A stretch of DNA of 64,000 bases from positions 229,501 through 293,500 of the forward strand of contig NZ_CP098511.1 of NCBI RefSeq assembly GCF_026222555.1. Direction: 5' to 3'. The notes under the pieces were generated by a model. It did no database searches and was not told the DNA's origin. It worked only from the letters and a program-made list of their open reading frames with translations. This DNA is from Aquimarina sp. ERC-38 (lineage in GTDB: Bacteria > Bacteroidota > Bacteroidia > Flavobacteriales > Flavobacteriaceae). The position numbers were made by a program, and so were the translations under genes. Below are positions 1 through 8,264 of this stretch, in pieces (the first letter of the stretch is position 1; every line of letters starts with the position of its first letter).

Positions 1-142
1 AAGTATCCAGGTGGTTTAGGATTTGATTGGGATTTTTCTCAATAATGACTTCTTTGACTTTTAACCTAAGGTAAAGTCTCATAGCGAGCAATATATCTTG
101 ATCATCATCAACTACTAATATTCGGGTGTTTTTTAGAAGCAT
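1..142 (-). CDS. Response regulator, N-terminal fragment (runs off the window)
   Basis: The reverse strand opens with ATG at 142 and stays open to the window edge, giving 47 residues. They begin MLLKNTRILVVDDDQDILLA, a receiver-domain start: a hydrophobic beta strand followed by the acidic pocket (D12, D13, D14) that holds Mg2+ beside the phosphorylated Asp. The phospho-acceptor and output domain lie outside. The gene diverges from the efflux operon at 347. In Bacteroidota a sigma-54-type (NtrC-like) regulator often sits next to this kind of adaptor/ATPase/FtsX operon, so control of the operon is likely, but the output domain is not visible. Receiver assignment is firm; the subfamily is inference. 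Confidence 0.8.
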   Translation of the reverse strand, partial: MLLKNTRILVVDDDQDILLAMRLYLRLKVKEVIIEKNPNQILNHLDT

Positions 143-297
143 GTACAATAATACAACTTATCGAAGGCTTTCAAAAAATTGATTCCAATTAAATCCTCCG
201 ATCTAAAAAGTTGTTATAAAACCGAACAAGCTTTGTATCAAAACCGAACACTGAATAGAAGTACTTAAAAGCTATTTATCTAAAAATAAATAATTTA

Positions 298-305
298 TAA
301 TTTTG
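298..305 (+). promoter_or_regulatory. Candidate -7 box of the efflux operon
   Basis: TAATTTTG matches the Bacteroidota -7 consensus TAnnTTTG. I see no clear -33 element. Transcription would begin near 312, so the ATG at 308 would not be usable and the ATG at 347 becomes the likely start. An alternative sigma-54-like reading of 304-318 is discussed in the findings. Confidence 0.35.
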
Positions 306-346
306 GCATGACTATGCTAAGTAGGTTTTCAAATGAAATACAACTC

Positions 347-1597
347 ATGGATATTCCTATTCAAAAGAAGAAAATAAATAAAACCCGCATTTTAATTGCC
401 TTAGGGGTTTTAGGAATGGTGACAGCTATCATTCTAACAATGAGGGCAGCCCAAGGAAAAAATACGCTAAAAATTGACAGGGATCGTATTATTATTAGTG
501 AAGTACAACATGGAAAATTTCAGGAAAATATTACCGCGAGTGGTAGTATTTTACCCCTTACTACTATTTATCTAGATGCATTGGAAGGCGGACGGGTCGA
601 AGAAATTTTTGTGGAGGATGGAGCGATTCTAAAAAAGGGAACCCCTATTTTACAATTATCTAATACCGATCTTGAGTTAAGTTTGATCAACCAGGAAACT
701 TCTGTTTACAACTTACTGACACAGATGCAAATATCTCAAAACGCTGCCCGCCAGAATACGATCAACCGTTTAAATCAAAAAACAGATGTGGACAATGCTT
801 ATAGAGAGGCAAAAAGGGAATATGAACTCAATAAAAAGCTGTTGAAAAAGGGAGTAATTGCCCGGCAGGACTTCCTGGCATCAGAAAATGCGTATACGTA
901 TCAAAAAGAAAGAATACGCCTGGTAAAGGAAGTCCTCATACAGGACTCTATAGCGACCATGCAGGAAACCAGGCAAGCTAAAAATTCATATACCCGTACC
1001 CGGAATGCATTAGAACTAATGCAAAGAAAAGTCAGTGATTTGACGGTGAGAGCTCCGGTAGACGGACAGCTTACTTCTCTAGACGCAGAGGTAGGTGAAT
1101 CCAAATTAAAAGGAGATCGGTTGGGGCAAGTGGATGTTTTGAACGGTTTTAAAGTAAGAACTGCTATTGACGAATACTATATTAATAGAATATATACCGG
1201 TCAACAGGCAACGTACGAAAAGAACGGTAAAGAATACCCGCTGGTAATTAAAAAGGTATATACGCAAGTAGTGAACGGAAGGTTTGAGGTAGACATGACT
1301 TTTAGCAATACCATTCCGGAGGGAATACGAAGAGGGCAATCGATTCAATTAAAAATATCCTTAAACGATGAAAAGCAAAGTTTAATTGTGGATAAGGGTG
1401 GCTTCTTTCAAAAAACCGGAGGTAACTGGATATTTAAACTAAATGAGGAGCAAACCAAAGCATATAAAATAGATATGCAACTAGGGAGTCAAAATAGTAA
1501 TTATTATGAAGTTTTAAAAGGATTATCCGAAGGGGATAAAGTAATTACTTCAAGCTACGACGCCTATACGAATATCGAAGAAATTATATTACAATAA
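347..1597 (+). CDS. Efflux periplasmic adaptor subunit (HlyD/MacA-like)
   Basis: A membrane-fusion protein that would link an inner-membrane ABC transporter to an outer-membrane channel. The chosen start gives MDIPIQKKKINKT, a basic cytoplasmic tail, then one membrane segment (about residues 15-35), a lipoyl-like half-motif (SGSILPLTTIYLDALEGGRV), a long coiled-coil hairpin (about 115-215), and a second lipoyl half and beta-barrel (from about TVRAPVDGQL). Length (416 aa) suits MacA-type adaptors. An in-frame ATG at 308 exists but overlaps a likely promoter box and would put 13 extra residues ahead of the usual start. The ATPase and permease follow, so this is the first gene of a three-gene MacAB-like operon. 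The substrate cannot be told from sequence. Confidence 0.88.
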   Translation: MDIPIQKKKINKTRILIALGVLGMVTAIILTMRAAQGKNTLKIDRDRIIISEVQHGKFQENITASGSILPLTTIYLDALEGGRVEEIFVEDGAILKKGTPILQLSNTDLELSLINQETSVYNLLTQMQISQNAARQNTINRLNQKTDVDNAYREAKREYELNKKLLKKGVIARQDFLASENAYTYQKERIRLVKEVLIQDSIATMQETRQAKNSYTRTRNALELMQRKVSDLTVRAPVDGQLTSLDAEVGESKLKGDRLGQVDVLNGFKVRTAIDEYYINRIYTGQQATYEKNGKEYPLVIKKVYTQVVNGRFEVDMTFSNTIPEGIRRGQSIQLKISLNDEKQSLIVDKGGFFQKTGGNWIFKLNEEQTKAYKIDMQLGSQNSNYYEVLKGLSEGDKVITSSYDAYTNIEEIILQ

Positions 1598-1619
1598 AAT
1601 TCAATCAAAATTGATACTT

Positions 1620-2297
1620 ATGATACAAATTAAAAATTTAGAAAAGTTTTACAAAACCGAAGAAATTCAAACGGTAGCCTTAAATAAGATTTCGTTTGAT
1701 ATTAAAAAGGGAGAATTTGTAACCATCATGGGGCCTTCAGGTTGTGGTAAATCTACCTTATTAAATATTTTAGGGCTTCTGGACGACCCGGACGGAGGTA
1801 GTTTTATCTTTAAAGACCTGGATGTAACCCAATATAAAGAACGAAAGAGGGCAAACTTAAGAAAGGAACATGTAGGTTTTATTTTTCAGAGTTTTAACCT
1901 GATTGACGAATTAACGGTTTATGAAAACGTAGAACTCCCCCTACTCTATTTAGGCGTAAAATCTGCGGAACGTAAGACACGTGTAGAAGAGCTGTTGGAA
2001 AAAATGCAGTTAATGCACCGTAGAAACCATTACCCGCAACAACTATCCGGGGGGCAACAACAACGGGTAGCAGTAGCAAGGGCAGTAGTAAATAACCCAT
2101 CCTTAATCCTGGCTGATGAACCTACCGGAAACCTAGATAGCACGAATGGGAGCGAAGTGATGCAATTACTAACAGAGCTTAATGATCAGGGTACTACCAT
2201 CATTATGGTTACTCATAGCGAACAGGATGCAAAATACGGACACCGCATTATCCGAATGCTGGACGGACAAAAAATAACCGAAAATATTCTAGCTTAA
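1620..2297 (+). CDS. ABC transporter ATP-binding protein (MacB/LolD-like)
   Basis: A 225-residue nucleotide-binding subunit. Visible motifs are Walker [10 protein letters not shown] at residues 38-46, signature LSGGQQQR near 143, Walker B LILADEPT just after it, and the switch histidine in VTHS. The 225-residue size and the motif [19 protein letters not shown] are typical of the LolD/MacB/FtsE group that pairs with FtsX-type permeases. ATG at 1620 is preferred over an in-frame TTG at 1611 because the product then starts [13 protein letters not shown], flush with the ABC fold. The gene lies 22 nt after the adaptor and 34 nt before the permease. ATP hydrolysis would drive the mechanotransmission-type permease encoded next. 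Confidence 0.93.
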   Translation: MIQIKNLEKFYKTEEIQTVALNKISFDIKKGEFVTIMGPSGCGKSTLLNILGLLDDPDGGSFIFKDLDVTQYKERKRANLRKEHVGFIFQSFNLIDELTVYENVELPLLYLGVKSAERKTRVEELLEKMQLMHRRNHYPQQLSGGQQQRVAVARAVVNNPSLILADEPTGNLDSTNGSEVMQLLTELNDQGTTIIMVTHSEQDAKYGHRIIRMLDGQKITENILA

Positions 2298-2331
2298 CCA
2301 TACTTCTTTTAATCAGTAAAAACGAACCTTT

Positions 2332-4728
2332 ATGTTTCTAAATTATATCAAAATTGCCTGGAGAACCTTATTAAAAAACAAAGCTTATTCTTTTATAAAT
2401 ATTTTCGGACTTGCCCTGGGTATGGCGGTAACTATTTTAATTTCCTTATGGATTTACAACCAGTTTTCATACAATAATTTCTTTAAAAATAAAGACCGTA
2501 TTGCCCAGGTATATCAACGGCAAACTTTTAATGGTAATACAGACTCTGGAAATGCAATGCCTAGGCCTATTGAATTCGCGTTAAAGGATAAGTATCAAGA
2601 TCAGTTTAAACATATTGTCATGTCGTCATGGACGGGACAATATTATTTAAGCTATAACGACACGCATATATCAGAGACTGGTAATGCCATGCAGGCAGAA
2701 GGACCGGAGATGTTTTCATTAGAAATTATCGAAGGTGATTTGACTGGTTTAAAAAAATTAAACTGGATCTTATTATCACAATCTACCGCAAAGGCACTCT
2801 TTGGTGAAAAATCCGCCCTAGGCAAAATAATTAAAATTGATAATACTCATGACATGGAAGTTACCGGGGTTTATAAAAATATACCTGGTAACAATTCTCT
2901 AGATGATATGAATTTTATTTTTTCATGGGAAAAATATGTTACAATGTACGAATGGGTAAATAAGGTAAAAGATCACTGGGGTGACAATTCGTTTCAATGT
3001 TTTGTGCAAATTAATGATCAAACAACCTTTGATGCCGTTACAGCTACTATCCTACATGTAAAAAAAGACCTTGCGGATAAAGAAAAGCAATACAACCCTG
3101 AAATGTTTTTATTCCCAATGGAGAATTGGTATCTACGATCTGAATTTAAAGATGGATATCCATCAGGAGGACGTATTGAATACGTATGGTTATTCGCAAT
3201 CATTGGTTTTTTTGTTTTGCTCCTGGCCTGTATTAATTTTATGAACCTCAGTACAGCCCGGTCTGAAAAAAGAGCAAAAGAAGTGGGGGTTCGTAAGGCT
3301 ATTGGTTCTACCCGAAATCAAGTAATACGACAGTTTTTAAGCGAATCTCTACTGATTGTTTGTATCTCTTTTATAACTTCCATTATACTAGTATTAGTCT
3401 CCTTGGAAGGGTTTAATAAAATTGCAGCCACCCAAATTGAGTTTCCATGGGGTAACCCGATTTTTTGGTTGATAGCTTTTACTTGTGTATTAATTACTGC
3501 GGTATTATCCGGAAGCTATCCCGCTCTCTATTTATCCTCTTTTCAACCAGTCAAGGTGTTAAAAGGTTCTTTTAAAGCGGGTAAAAAGGCTGCCCTCCCC
3601 AGAAAGATACTGGTTATTTCCCAGTTTGTGATTTCTGTTTCGCTTATTATCGGTACTGCAATCGTTTTACACCAGGTAATTCATACTAAAAACCGATCTA
3701 CGGGATATGATAACGCCGGAGTGATTCAAATTCCAACCCTAGGATCAGATTTTGTAGGTAAATATAATTTAATCAGAAATGAATTTCTTAAGTCAGGTGC
3801 TATTATTAATATGGCTTCATCCACTAGTCCTATGACGGGTGTTTGGAATAACTGGGGTGGATTTACCTGGTCTACAAAACCGGACGGTTTTCAGGAAGAT
3901 TTTGCAGTTTCAAGGGTATCTTTTGATTTTGTAAAAACACTAGGACTTAAAGTTATTCAAGGACGTGATTTTGACAAAAAATTCGCTACAGATACTGCTG
4001 CAGTACTCATTAATCAAACCGCCGTTACTTATATGAATTTAAAAGATCCTATAGGCGAAATCATCAAGGGCAGTAATCCAAAAAGTAAACGAAGGTATAA
4101 AATTATCGGTGTAGTAAATGACGTATTAATGCAGTCTCCTTATGAACCCATTAAACAAACGCTTTTTATATACAACAAAGAAGATGATCCTAATTTTTAT
4201 AACTTAAAATTAAACCCTGATCATACTACCAAAGAAAATTTGGCAACAATTGAAAGTGTATATAAAAAACATTTTCCCAGTCTTCCTTTTCAATATGATT
4301 TTGTAGACCAGGAATATGCTGAAAAGTTTGAATCTGAAGAGAAAGTAGCCAAGTTAGCTGGATTAGCTACTATTTTAGCAATTATCATTAGTTGTTTAGG
4401 ACTGTTTGGTTTAGCTTCTTTTATTGCAGAACAGCGTAGTAAAGAAATTGGTATCCGTAAAGTACTGGGAGCATCTGTATTTAGTCTTTGGAGAATGTTA
4501 TCGAAGGAATTTGTTATACTGATTTTAATTTCTTGTTTAATTGCTATCCCGCTTTCTTACTTAACCATGCATAGTTGGTTGCAGAATTATACCTATCGTA
4601 CGGAAATTCAACCCTGGATTTTTATTATTGCCATTATGGGAGCGGTCTTTATTACCTTAACTACGGTAAGCTTTCAGGCGATAAAAGCTGCCACTTCTAA
4701 TCCGGTAAACAGTCTTCAAGATGAATGA
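2332..4728 (+). CDS. ABC transporter permease, FtsX/MacB type
   Basis: A 798-residue membrane protein. A first membrane helix (about residues 20-40, IFGLALGMAVTILISL) is followed by a MacB-like periplasmic core, then a three-helix FtsX domain (about 283-405) beginning next to AKEVGVRKAIGSTRNQV. After that come a repeat of membrane helix plus periplasmic core (about 430-660) and a second FtsX domain (about 675-790) with the matching EIGIRKVLGASVFSL. This duplicated layout is the fused form common in Bacteroidota. It completes the operon started at 347 and would export a drug, peptide or lipid-like substrate; nothing in the sequence identifies it. No terminator hairpin is obvious directly downstream. 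Confidence 0.9.
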   Translation: MFLNYIKIAWRTLLKNKAYSFINIFGLALGMAVTILISLWIYNQFSYNNFFKNKDRIAQVYQRQTFNGNTDSGNAMPRPIEFALKDKYQDQFKHIVMSSWTGQYYLSYNDTHISETGNAMQAEGPEMFSLEIIEGDLTGLKKLNWILLSQSTAKALFGEKSALGKIIKIDNTHDMEVTGVYKNIPGNNSLDDMNFIFSWEKYVTMYEWVNKVKDHWGDNSFQCFVQINDQTTFDAVTATILHVKKDLADKEKQYNPEMFLFPMENWYLRSEFKDGYPSGGRIEYVWLFAIIGFFVLLLACINFMNLSTARSEKRAKEVGVRKAIGSTRNQVIRQFLSESLLIVCISFITSIILVLVSLEGFNKIAATQIEFPWGNPIFWLIAFTCVLITAVLSGSYPALYLSSFQPVKVLKGSFKAGKKAALPRKILVISQFVISVSLIIGTAIVLHQVIHTKNRSTGYDNAGVIQIPTLGSDFVGKYNLIRNEFLKSGAIINMASSTSPMTGVWNNWGGFTWSTKPDGFQEDFAVSRVSFDFVKTLGLKVIQGRDFDKKFATDTAAVLINQTAVTYMNLKDPIGEIIKGSNPKSKRRYKIIGVVNDVLMQSPYEPIKQTLFIYNKEDDPNFYNLKLNPDHTTKENLATIESVYKKHFPSLPFQYDFVDQEYAEKFESEEKVAKLAGLATILAIIISCLGLFGLASFIAEQRSKEIGIRKVLGASVFSLWRMLSKEFVILILISCLIAIPLSYLTMHSWLQNYTYRTEIQPWIFIIAIMGAVFITLTTVSFQAIKAATSNPVNSLQDE

Positions 4729-4877
4729 TTCGTTTTCTCAAATGATAGGTATACTACTTCATCTCTGTAAGGTTATTATTGATTTTATAACTGATATTAC
4801 CATCATGTATTTTAGTAGCTATCTAGAGTATGCACTGGATTATACCTTCTTACTCTTAGATATATAAAATCTGTTAT

Positions 4878-5058
4878 GGCTTTAGTTTACAGTAGCGTTG
4901 GCATGTTAAATTGACCCAACTATTTTATTTACAGCTAGCTATCCTATCCTAAATCCTTCCCAAAGGAAAGGACTTTCAACTACCTTCCCTTAAGGAAGGG
5001 CTAGGGATGGGATTAATTTATATGAATAGAATTATCTATGCTGTTTTAAATTAGAGCC
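4878..5058 (+). mobile_element. MITE-like element, family 3, copy A
   Basis: This 181-bp non-coding segment fills most of the 361-nt gap between two gene ends and recurs at 41170-41351; roughly four-fifths of aligned positions agree. It starts GGCTTTAGTTTACA, and the reverse complement of its end is GGCTCTAATTTAAA, so it has imperfect terminal inverted repeats of about 14 bp. The centre holds the palindromic pieces CCTTCCCTTAAGGAAGG and AAAGGAAAGGACTTT. No reading frame is conserved. I found no clear target duplication. It is most simply a miniature inverted-repeat element moved by a transposase encoded elsewhere. Confidence 0.6.
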
Positions 5059-5089
5059 TCTATCATATATTTTGATTCAAAATATGTAC

Positions 5090-5983
5090 TTAATCTACCC
5101 GCTCTGCATAAGACGCGGGTTTGATTCCTATACCATAATGAGCGGCATATACCTGGGTAAAAGTTGCCCCAAAAAACAAGATGATACTGGAATACGATAC
5201 CCACAACAATATTAATATAACAGATCCCGCTGCCCCAAAAGAAGACCCTGGATCCATCTGACCAAAATAGATTCCTAGTGCAGATTTACCTAAAACAAAA
5301 AGTACGGAAGTTACAAAAGCACCTACCCATACCGAATTCCACCGAATTTTAACGTCGGGTAAATATTTAAAAATTAAAGCAAACAGTATGGTGATTAAGC
5401 CTAATGAAATAAAGAAATTAATCAGTTGAATAACCTCCACCATAAAATCAGGAAGGTAATATTCTATCCAACCGACCAAAGCAGTAATAACCGCGGTTAG
5501 GACTAGAGATATTAAAAGTAGAAATCCAATTACCAGAATTAATCCCAAAGAAAAAATACGGTCTCTCAACATTTTTAAATATTCGTTTTTAGGTTTGGGT
5601 TTGACCCCCCAGATAGCATTTAAGGACTTTTGTAAAGCTACAAACATACCGGTAGCTCCATAAAGTAAAGTAGCAATCCCGACGGCAATAGCAATATAGG
5701 ACTGATCCTGGCTGATTGCATTTTCTATAATATCCTTAATCGTACTGGCAGAATCCTCTCCTAGAATAGAAGTGATTTCTTTCATCACCCGATCCTGAAC
5801 TTCAGCACGGGAATAAAATATACTTACGGTTTGAATAACGATAATGACTAATGCCGGAAAGGAAAAAAGTGCATAATAACTTACCGCCGCACTTAATTGA
5901 AACGGATCACTATCCATCCATTTGGTGTAGGTTTCCTTAACAATTGCCCACATTCTCTGTGTCTTATTTGGCTCTGATTTCAT
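5090..5983 (-). CDS. YihY/BrkB-family inner-membrane protein
   Basis: A 297-residue integral membrane protein with about six hydrophobic helices. The family hallmark region FQLSAAVSYYALFSFPALVI lies at about residues 28-47, followed by a soluble loop (about 65-95) and later helices around LVIGFLLLISLVLTAVI and SVILILLWVSYSSIILFFGA, ending with the usual polar tail. Relatives were once called ribonuclease BN by error; the true role is unknown, with lipid or solute export suggested. It lies 5 nt downstream of the PafA-like phosphatase gene on the same strand, so the two are probably co-transcribed. The family call is secure; the function is not. Confidence 0.88.
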   Translation of the reverse strand: MKSEPNKTQRMWAIVKETYTKWMDSDPFQLSAAVSYYALFSFPALVIIVIQTVSIFYSRAEVQDRVMKEITSILGEDSASTIKDIIENAISQDQSYIAIAVGIATLLYGATGMFVALQKSLNAIWGVKPKPKNEYLKMLRDRIFSLGLILVIGFLLLISLVLTAVITALVGWIEYYLPDFMVEVIQLINFFISLGLITILFALIFKYLPDVKIRWNSVWVGAFVTSVLFVLGKSALGIYFGQMDPGSSFGAAGSVILILLWVSYSSIILFFGATFTQVYAAHYGIGIKPASYAERVD

Positions 5984-5988
5984 TGAGT

Positions 5989-7635
5989 TTATTTTAAATT
6001 TTCTGTAACAGGTAATACTTCCCCAGTTGCACCGTCTGGTAACGCAATTCCTAAAAGAGCAGCAAGCGTAGTTGCAACATCCGTAGCATACGAAGGCGTA
6101 TCATAAATCTTCGGAGAGACTAGACTACCATAAAACAATAGAGGTATGTGCGAATCATAGGTATATCCACTACCGTGTGCTGAACCTGTTCTAGAATAAG
6201 CTACTGAATATGAGGGTAAAACATATACAATATCGCCGCTTCGCTTAGAATGATACCCCTGTTTTATTTTAGAATGCATTCCATTGTAAAACTTTCTATT
6301 CTCTATTTGTTCCTTAGTAAAAACTTGTTCTATCCCCGGTTTTTTACGTAACCAGAATGCTACTTCCTTCCGTATATCCTTTAATTCTAATTTCTTTTGA
6401 ACAAACTCTTTAGTATTCAAATATATTTGTTGGTTGGTGATGGAAAGTACTGGTTTTTCTATTTGATACTTTTTTTTTAGATAAGCCGAAAGAGCATTAC
6501 GGTACGTAGCTTGTTTAAAGTAAGAAGCAGGAATTTTTTGGGATCGTAAGTACCCGGAAACATGACCAGCACCATGATCGGAAGTCAGGAACAAAAGATA
6601 ACGCCCCTTACCTACTTCTTTATCTAGATATTGTAGAAAATCTGCCAAATCTTTATCTAATCGATAATACGTATCTTCTAATTCTACGGAATCCACCCCA
6701 AAATTATGACCGATATAATCCGTTGCCGAACAACTAAGCATCAAAAAATCAACTACTGAATCCTTACCCAAAGCTTCCTCCTGAATTGCTTTTTTTACAA
6801 AATCAAAAGTCATGGTATTCCCATGAGGCGTCCCTCTTAATATGGAATAAAACTGGTTAGTTGCCGCTAAGGAATCAATAGCATAAGGAAAATCTTTAGT
6901 ATTCTTTCCTATAAACCCCCTTTCAAAAGCGTTGTGAGAGGTAGTTGTATTTAGATAGGTGGCTAAAGGATATAGCGGTTCCCATGCTTTTAGATAACTG
7001 TTTATATTTTTTCTTTCGTTAAATTCCAGCACCCATTTCGGCAGTTTTTCCTGGTAATAAGAAGAAGTAATCCATTTTCCATAGGTTTTGGCTTGAAACC
7101 AATAGCTGGCATCCGCCTTAAATCCCCCGGATAAAATAGCAGCACGATCTTTTAAAGCAATACTAATTACTTTACTCTTATTTTGGGTAGCTAATTTCAA
7201 TTGATCGGATATCGTAGACACTTGTAGGTGAAGTGGTGATTTTCTACCGGACGGACTGGTGGTTCCCACCGGGTTTACCTGATCATTATGTACGCAATAT
7301 ATTTTTTCACCAGTAGTTCGGTCATACCAGGCGTTACCGATAATTCCGTGTACCCCGGGGCCACATCCGGTATAAATAGAAGCATGACCTGCAGCAGTGA
7401 CCGTTGGCACATAATTAATATGGTGATTTTTGAAAAAAGCTCCGGTAGTCATTAATCTTTTAAACCCACCTTCAGAGAAGTTAGGGTAAAATTTAGACAA
7501 GTAATCAAAACGCATCTGATCTACTACGATTCCTACTACCAATGCTGGCGATTCTGTTGTCTGACGACTTTCATACGACTGACAAAAAGCAGAAATAGCC
7601 ACGAGAAATAGTACAAGAAAAAAGAATCGTTTCAT
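5989..7635 (-). CDS. pafA: Alkaline phosphatase, PafA-like (secreted phosphomonoesterase)
   Basis: A 548-residue member of the alkaline phosphatase/nucleotide pyrophosphatase superfamily. A signal peptide (about residues 1-18, FFFLVLFLVAISAFC) predicts export. Metal and catalytic segments appear in order: D39 in GIVVDQM, the nucleophile segment YVPTVTAAGHAS (about 75-86), DYIGHNFG, LTSDHGAGH and the C-terminal SAHGSGYTYDSHIPL. This spacing fits the PafA type, which uses Thr and a two-zinc site and is known in Bacteroidota as a phosphate-insensitive enzyme active on many phosphomonoesters. It would release phosphate in the periplasm. The downstream yihY-like gene follows at 5 nt. I see no Pho-box-like repeat upstream. 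Confidence 0.88.
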   Translation of the reverse strand: MKRFFFLVLFLVAISAFCQSYESRQTTESPALVVGIVVDQMRFDYLSKFYPNFSEGGFKRLMTTGAFFKNHHINYVPTVTAAGHASIYTGCGPGVHGIIGNAWYDRTTGEKIYCVHNDQVNPVGTTSPSGRKSPLHLQVSTISDQLKLATQNKSKVISIALKDRAAILSGGFKADASYWFQAKTYGKWITSSYYQEKLPKWVLEFNERKNINSYLKAWEPLYPLATYLNTTTSHNAFERGFIGKNTKDFPYAIDSLAATNQFYSILRGTPHGNTMTFDFVKKAIQEEALGKDSVVDFLMLSCSATDYIGHNFGVDSVELEDTYYRLDKDLADFLQYLDKEVGKGRYLLFLTSDHGAGHVSGYLRSQKIPASYFKQATYRNALSAYLKKKYQIEKPVLSITNQQIYLNTKEFVQKKLELKDIRKEVAFWLRKKPGIEQVFTKEQIENRKFYNGMHSKIKQGYHSKRSGDIVYVLPSYSVAYSRTGSAHGSGYTYDSHIPLLFYGSLVSPKIYDTPSYATDVATTLAALLGIALPDGATGEVLPVTENLK

Positions 7636-7870
7636 AAAGTTATCTAAACAAAGTGAAGGTAGTATAATTTTATATTCCTATGTACTACATTCCTATGAGA
7701 TATGAACCCATTTATTATTTTACCTGTATTTTCTATTGAAGGTTCTCTTAAAACTACTGTTTTATAAATGATTTCAGGTTAAAACGAATTAAGGGCTAAA
7801 TTAAAAGTAAAGCTCATTTCTTTATACTCACTTACCTATCAGAAGTATAATGGTAAAATAGAATAATGCT

Positions 7871-7878
7871 TATCTTTG
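7871..7878 (+). promoter_or_regulatory. Candidate -7 box for the DUF433 gene
   Basis: TATCTTTG fits TAnnTTTG exactly and lies 22 nt before the ATG at 7901, leaving a short leader with the purine-rich stretch AAAAGAGG. A -33 TTTG is not evident. The rest of the 265-nt gap upstream holds no gene that I can see. Confidence 0.4.
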
Positions 7879-7900
7879 ATATAAACATAAAAAAGAGGTG

Positions 7901-8107
7901 ATGAATCTAAAAAGTGCTTTAAAAGATTACGTTGTCGTTTCTTCAGAAATTATGGGCGGAACACCTGTTTTTAAAAATACCAGGGTTCCTATAAAAATAC
8001 TTTTTGACTATCTACAAGGTGGCGATAACATTCAGGAATTTCTGGATAACTATCCAACGGTAGAAAAGACTTCTGTTCAAAAGGTAATAGAACTTTTAGC
8101 CTATTAG
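7901..8107 (+). CDS. DUF433 family protein (antitoxin-like, orphan)
   Basis: A 68-residue protein with the DUF433 pattern: a short N-terminal part, then GGTPVFKNTRVPIKILFDYL, then the helix-rich NIQEFLDNYPTVEKTSVQKV. This winged-helix-like fold is usually the antitoxin encoded before a PIN-like (DUF5615) toxin. Here no such toxin follows: 157 nt without a convincing frame separate it from the CotH gene. ATG at 7901 is preferred over GTG at 7898; AGAGG just upstream is an unusually good ribosome site for this lineage. It may be a solitary antitoxin, a relic, or a DNA-binding protein with another job. Family assignment is firm, role uncertain. Confidence 0.85.
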   Translation: MNLKSALKDYVVVSSEIMGGTPVFKNTRVPIKILFDYLQGGDNIQEFLDNYPTVEKTSVQKVIELLAY

Positions 8108-8264
8108 GTATCAAATATAAGAACAAGCTATTTATATAATTTGGGTACGGTATGCTAATAAAGAACCGTTAGAGTACTAAATATATCTAAACGAATACAA
8201 CTACCACCTAACCTCTAAAATTCGTACTTTTAAAAAATCAATCTAATTTTTAAAGAGGCTTCTT

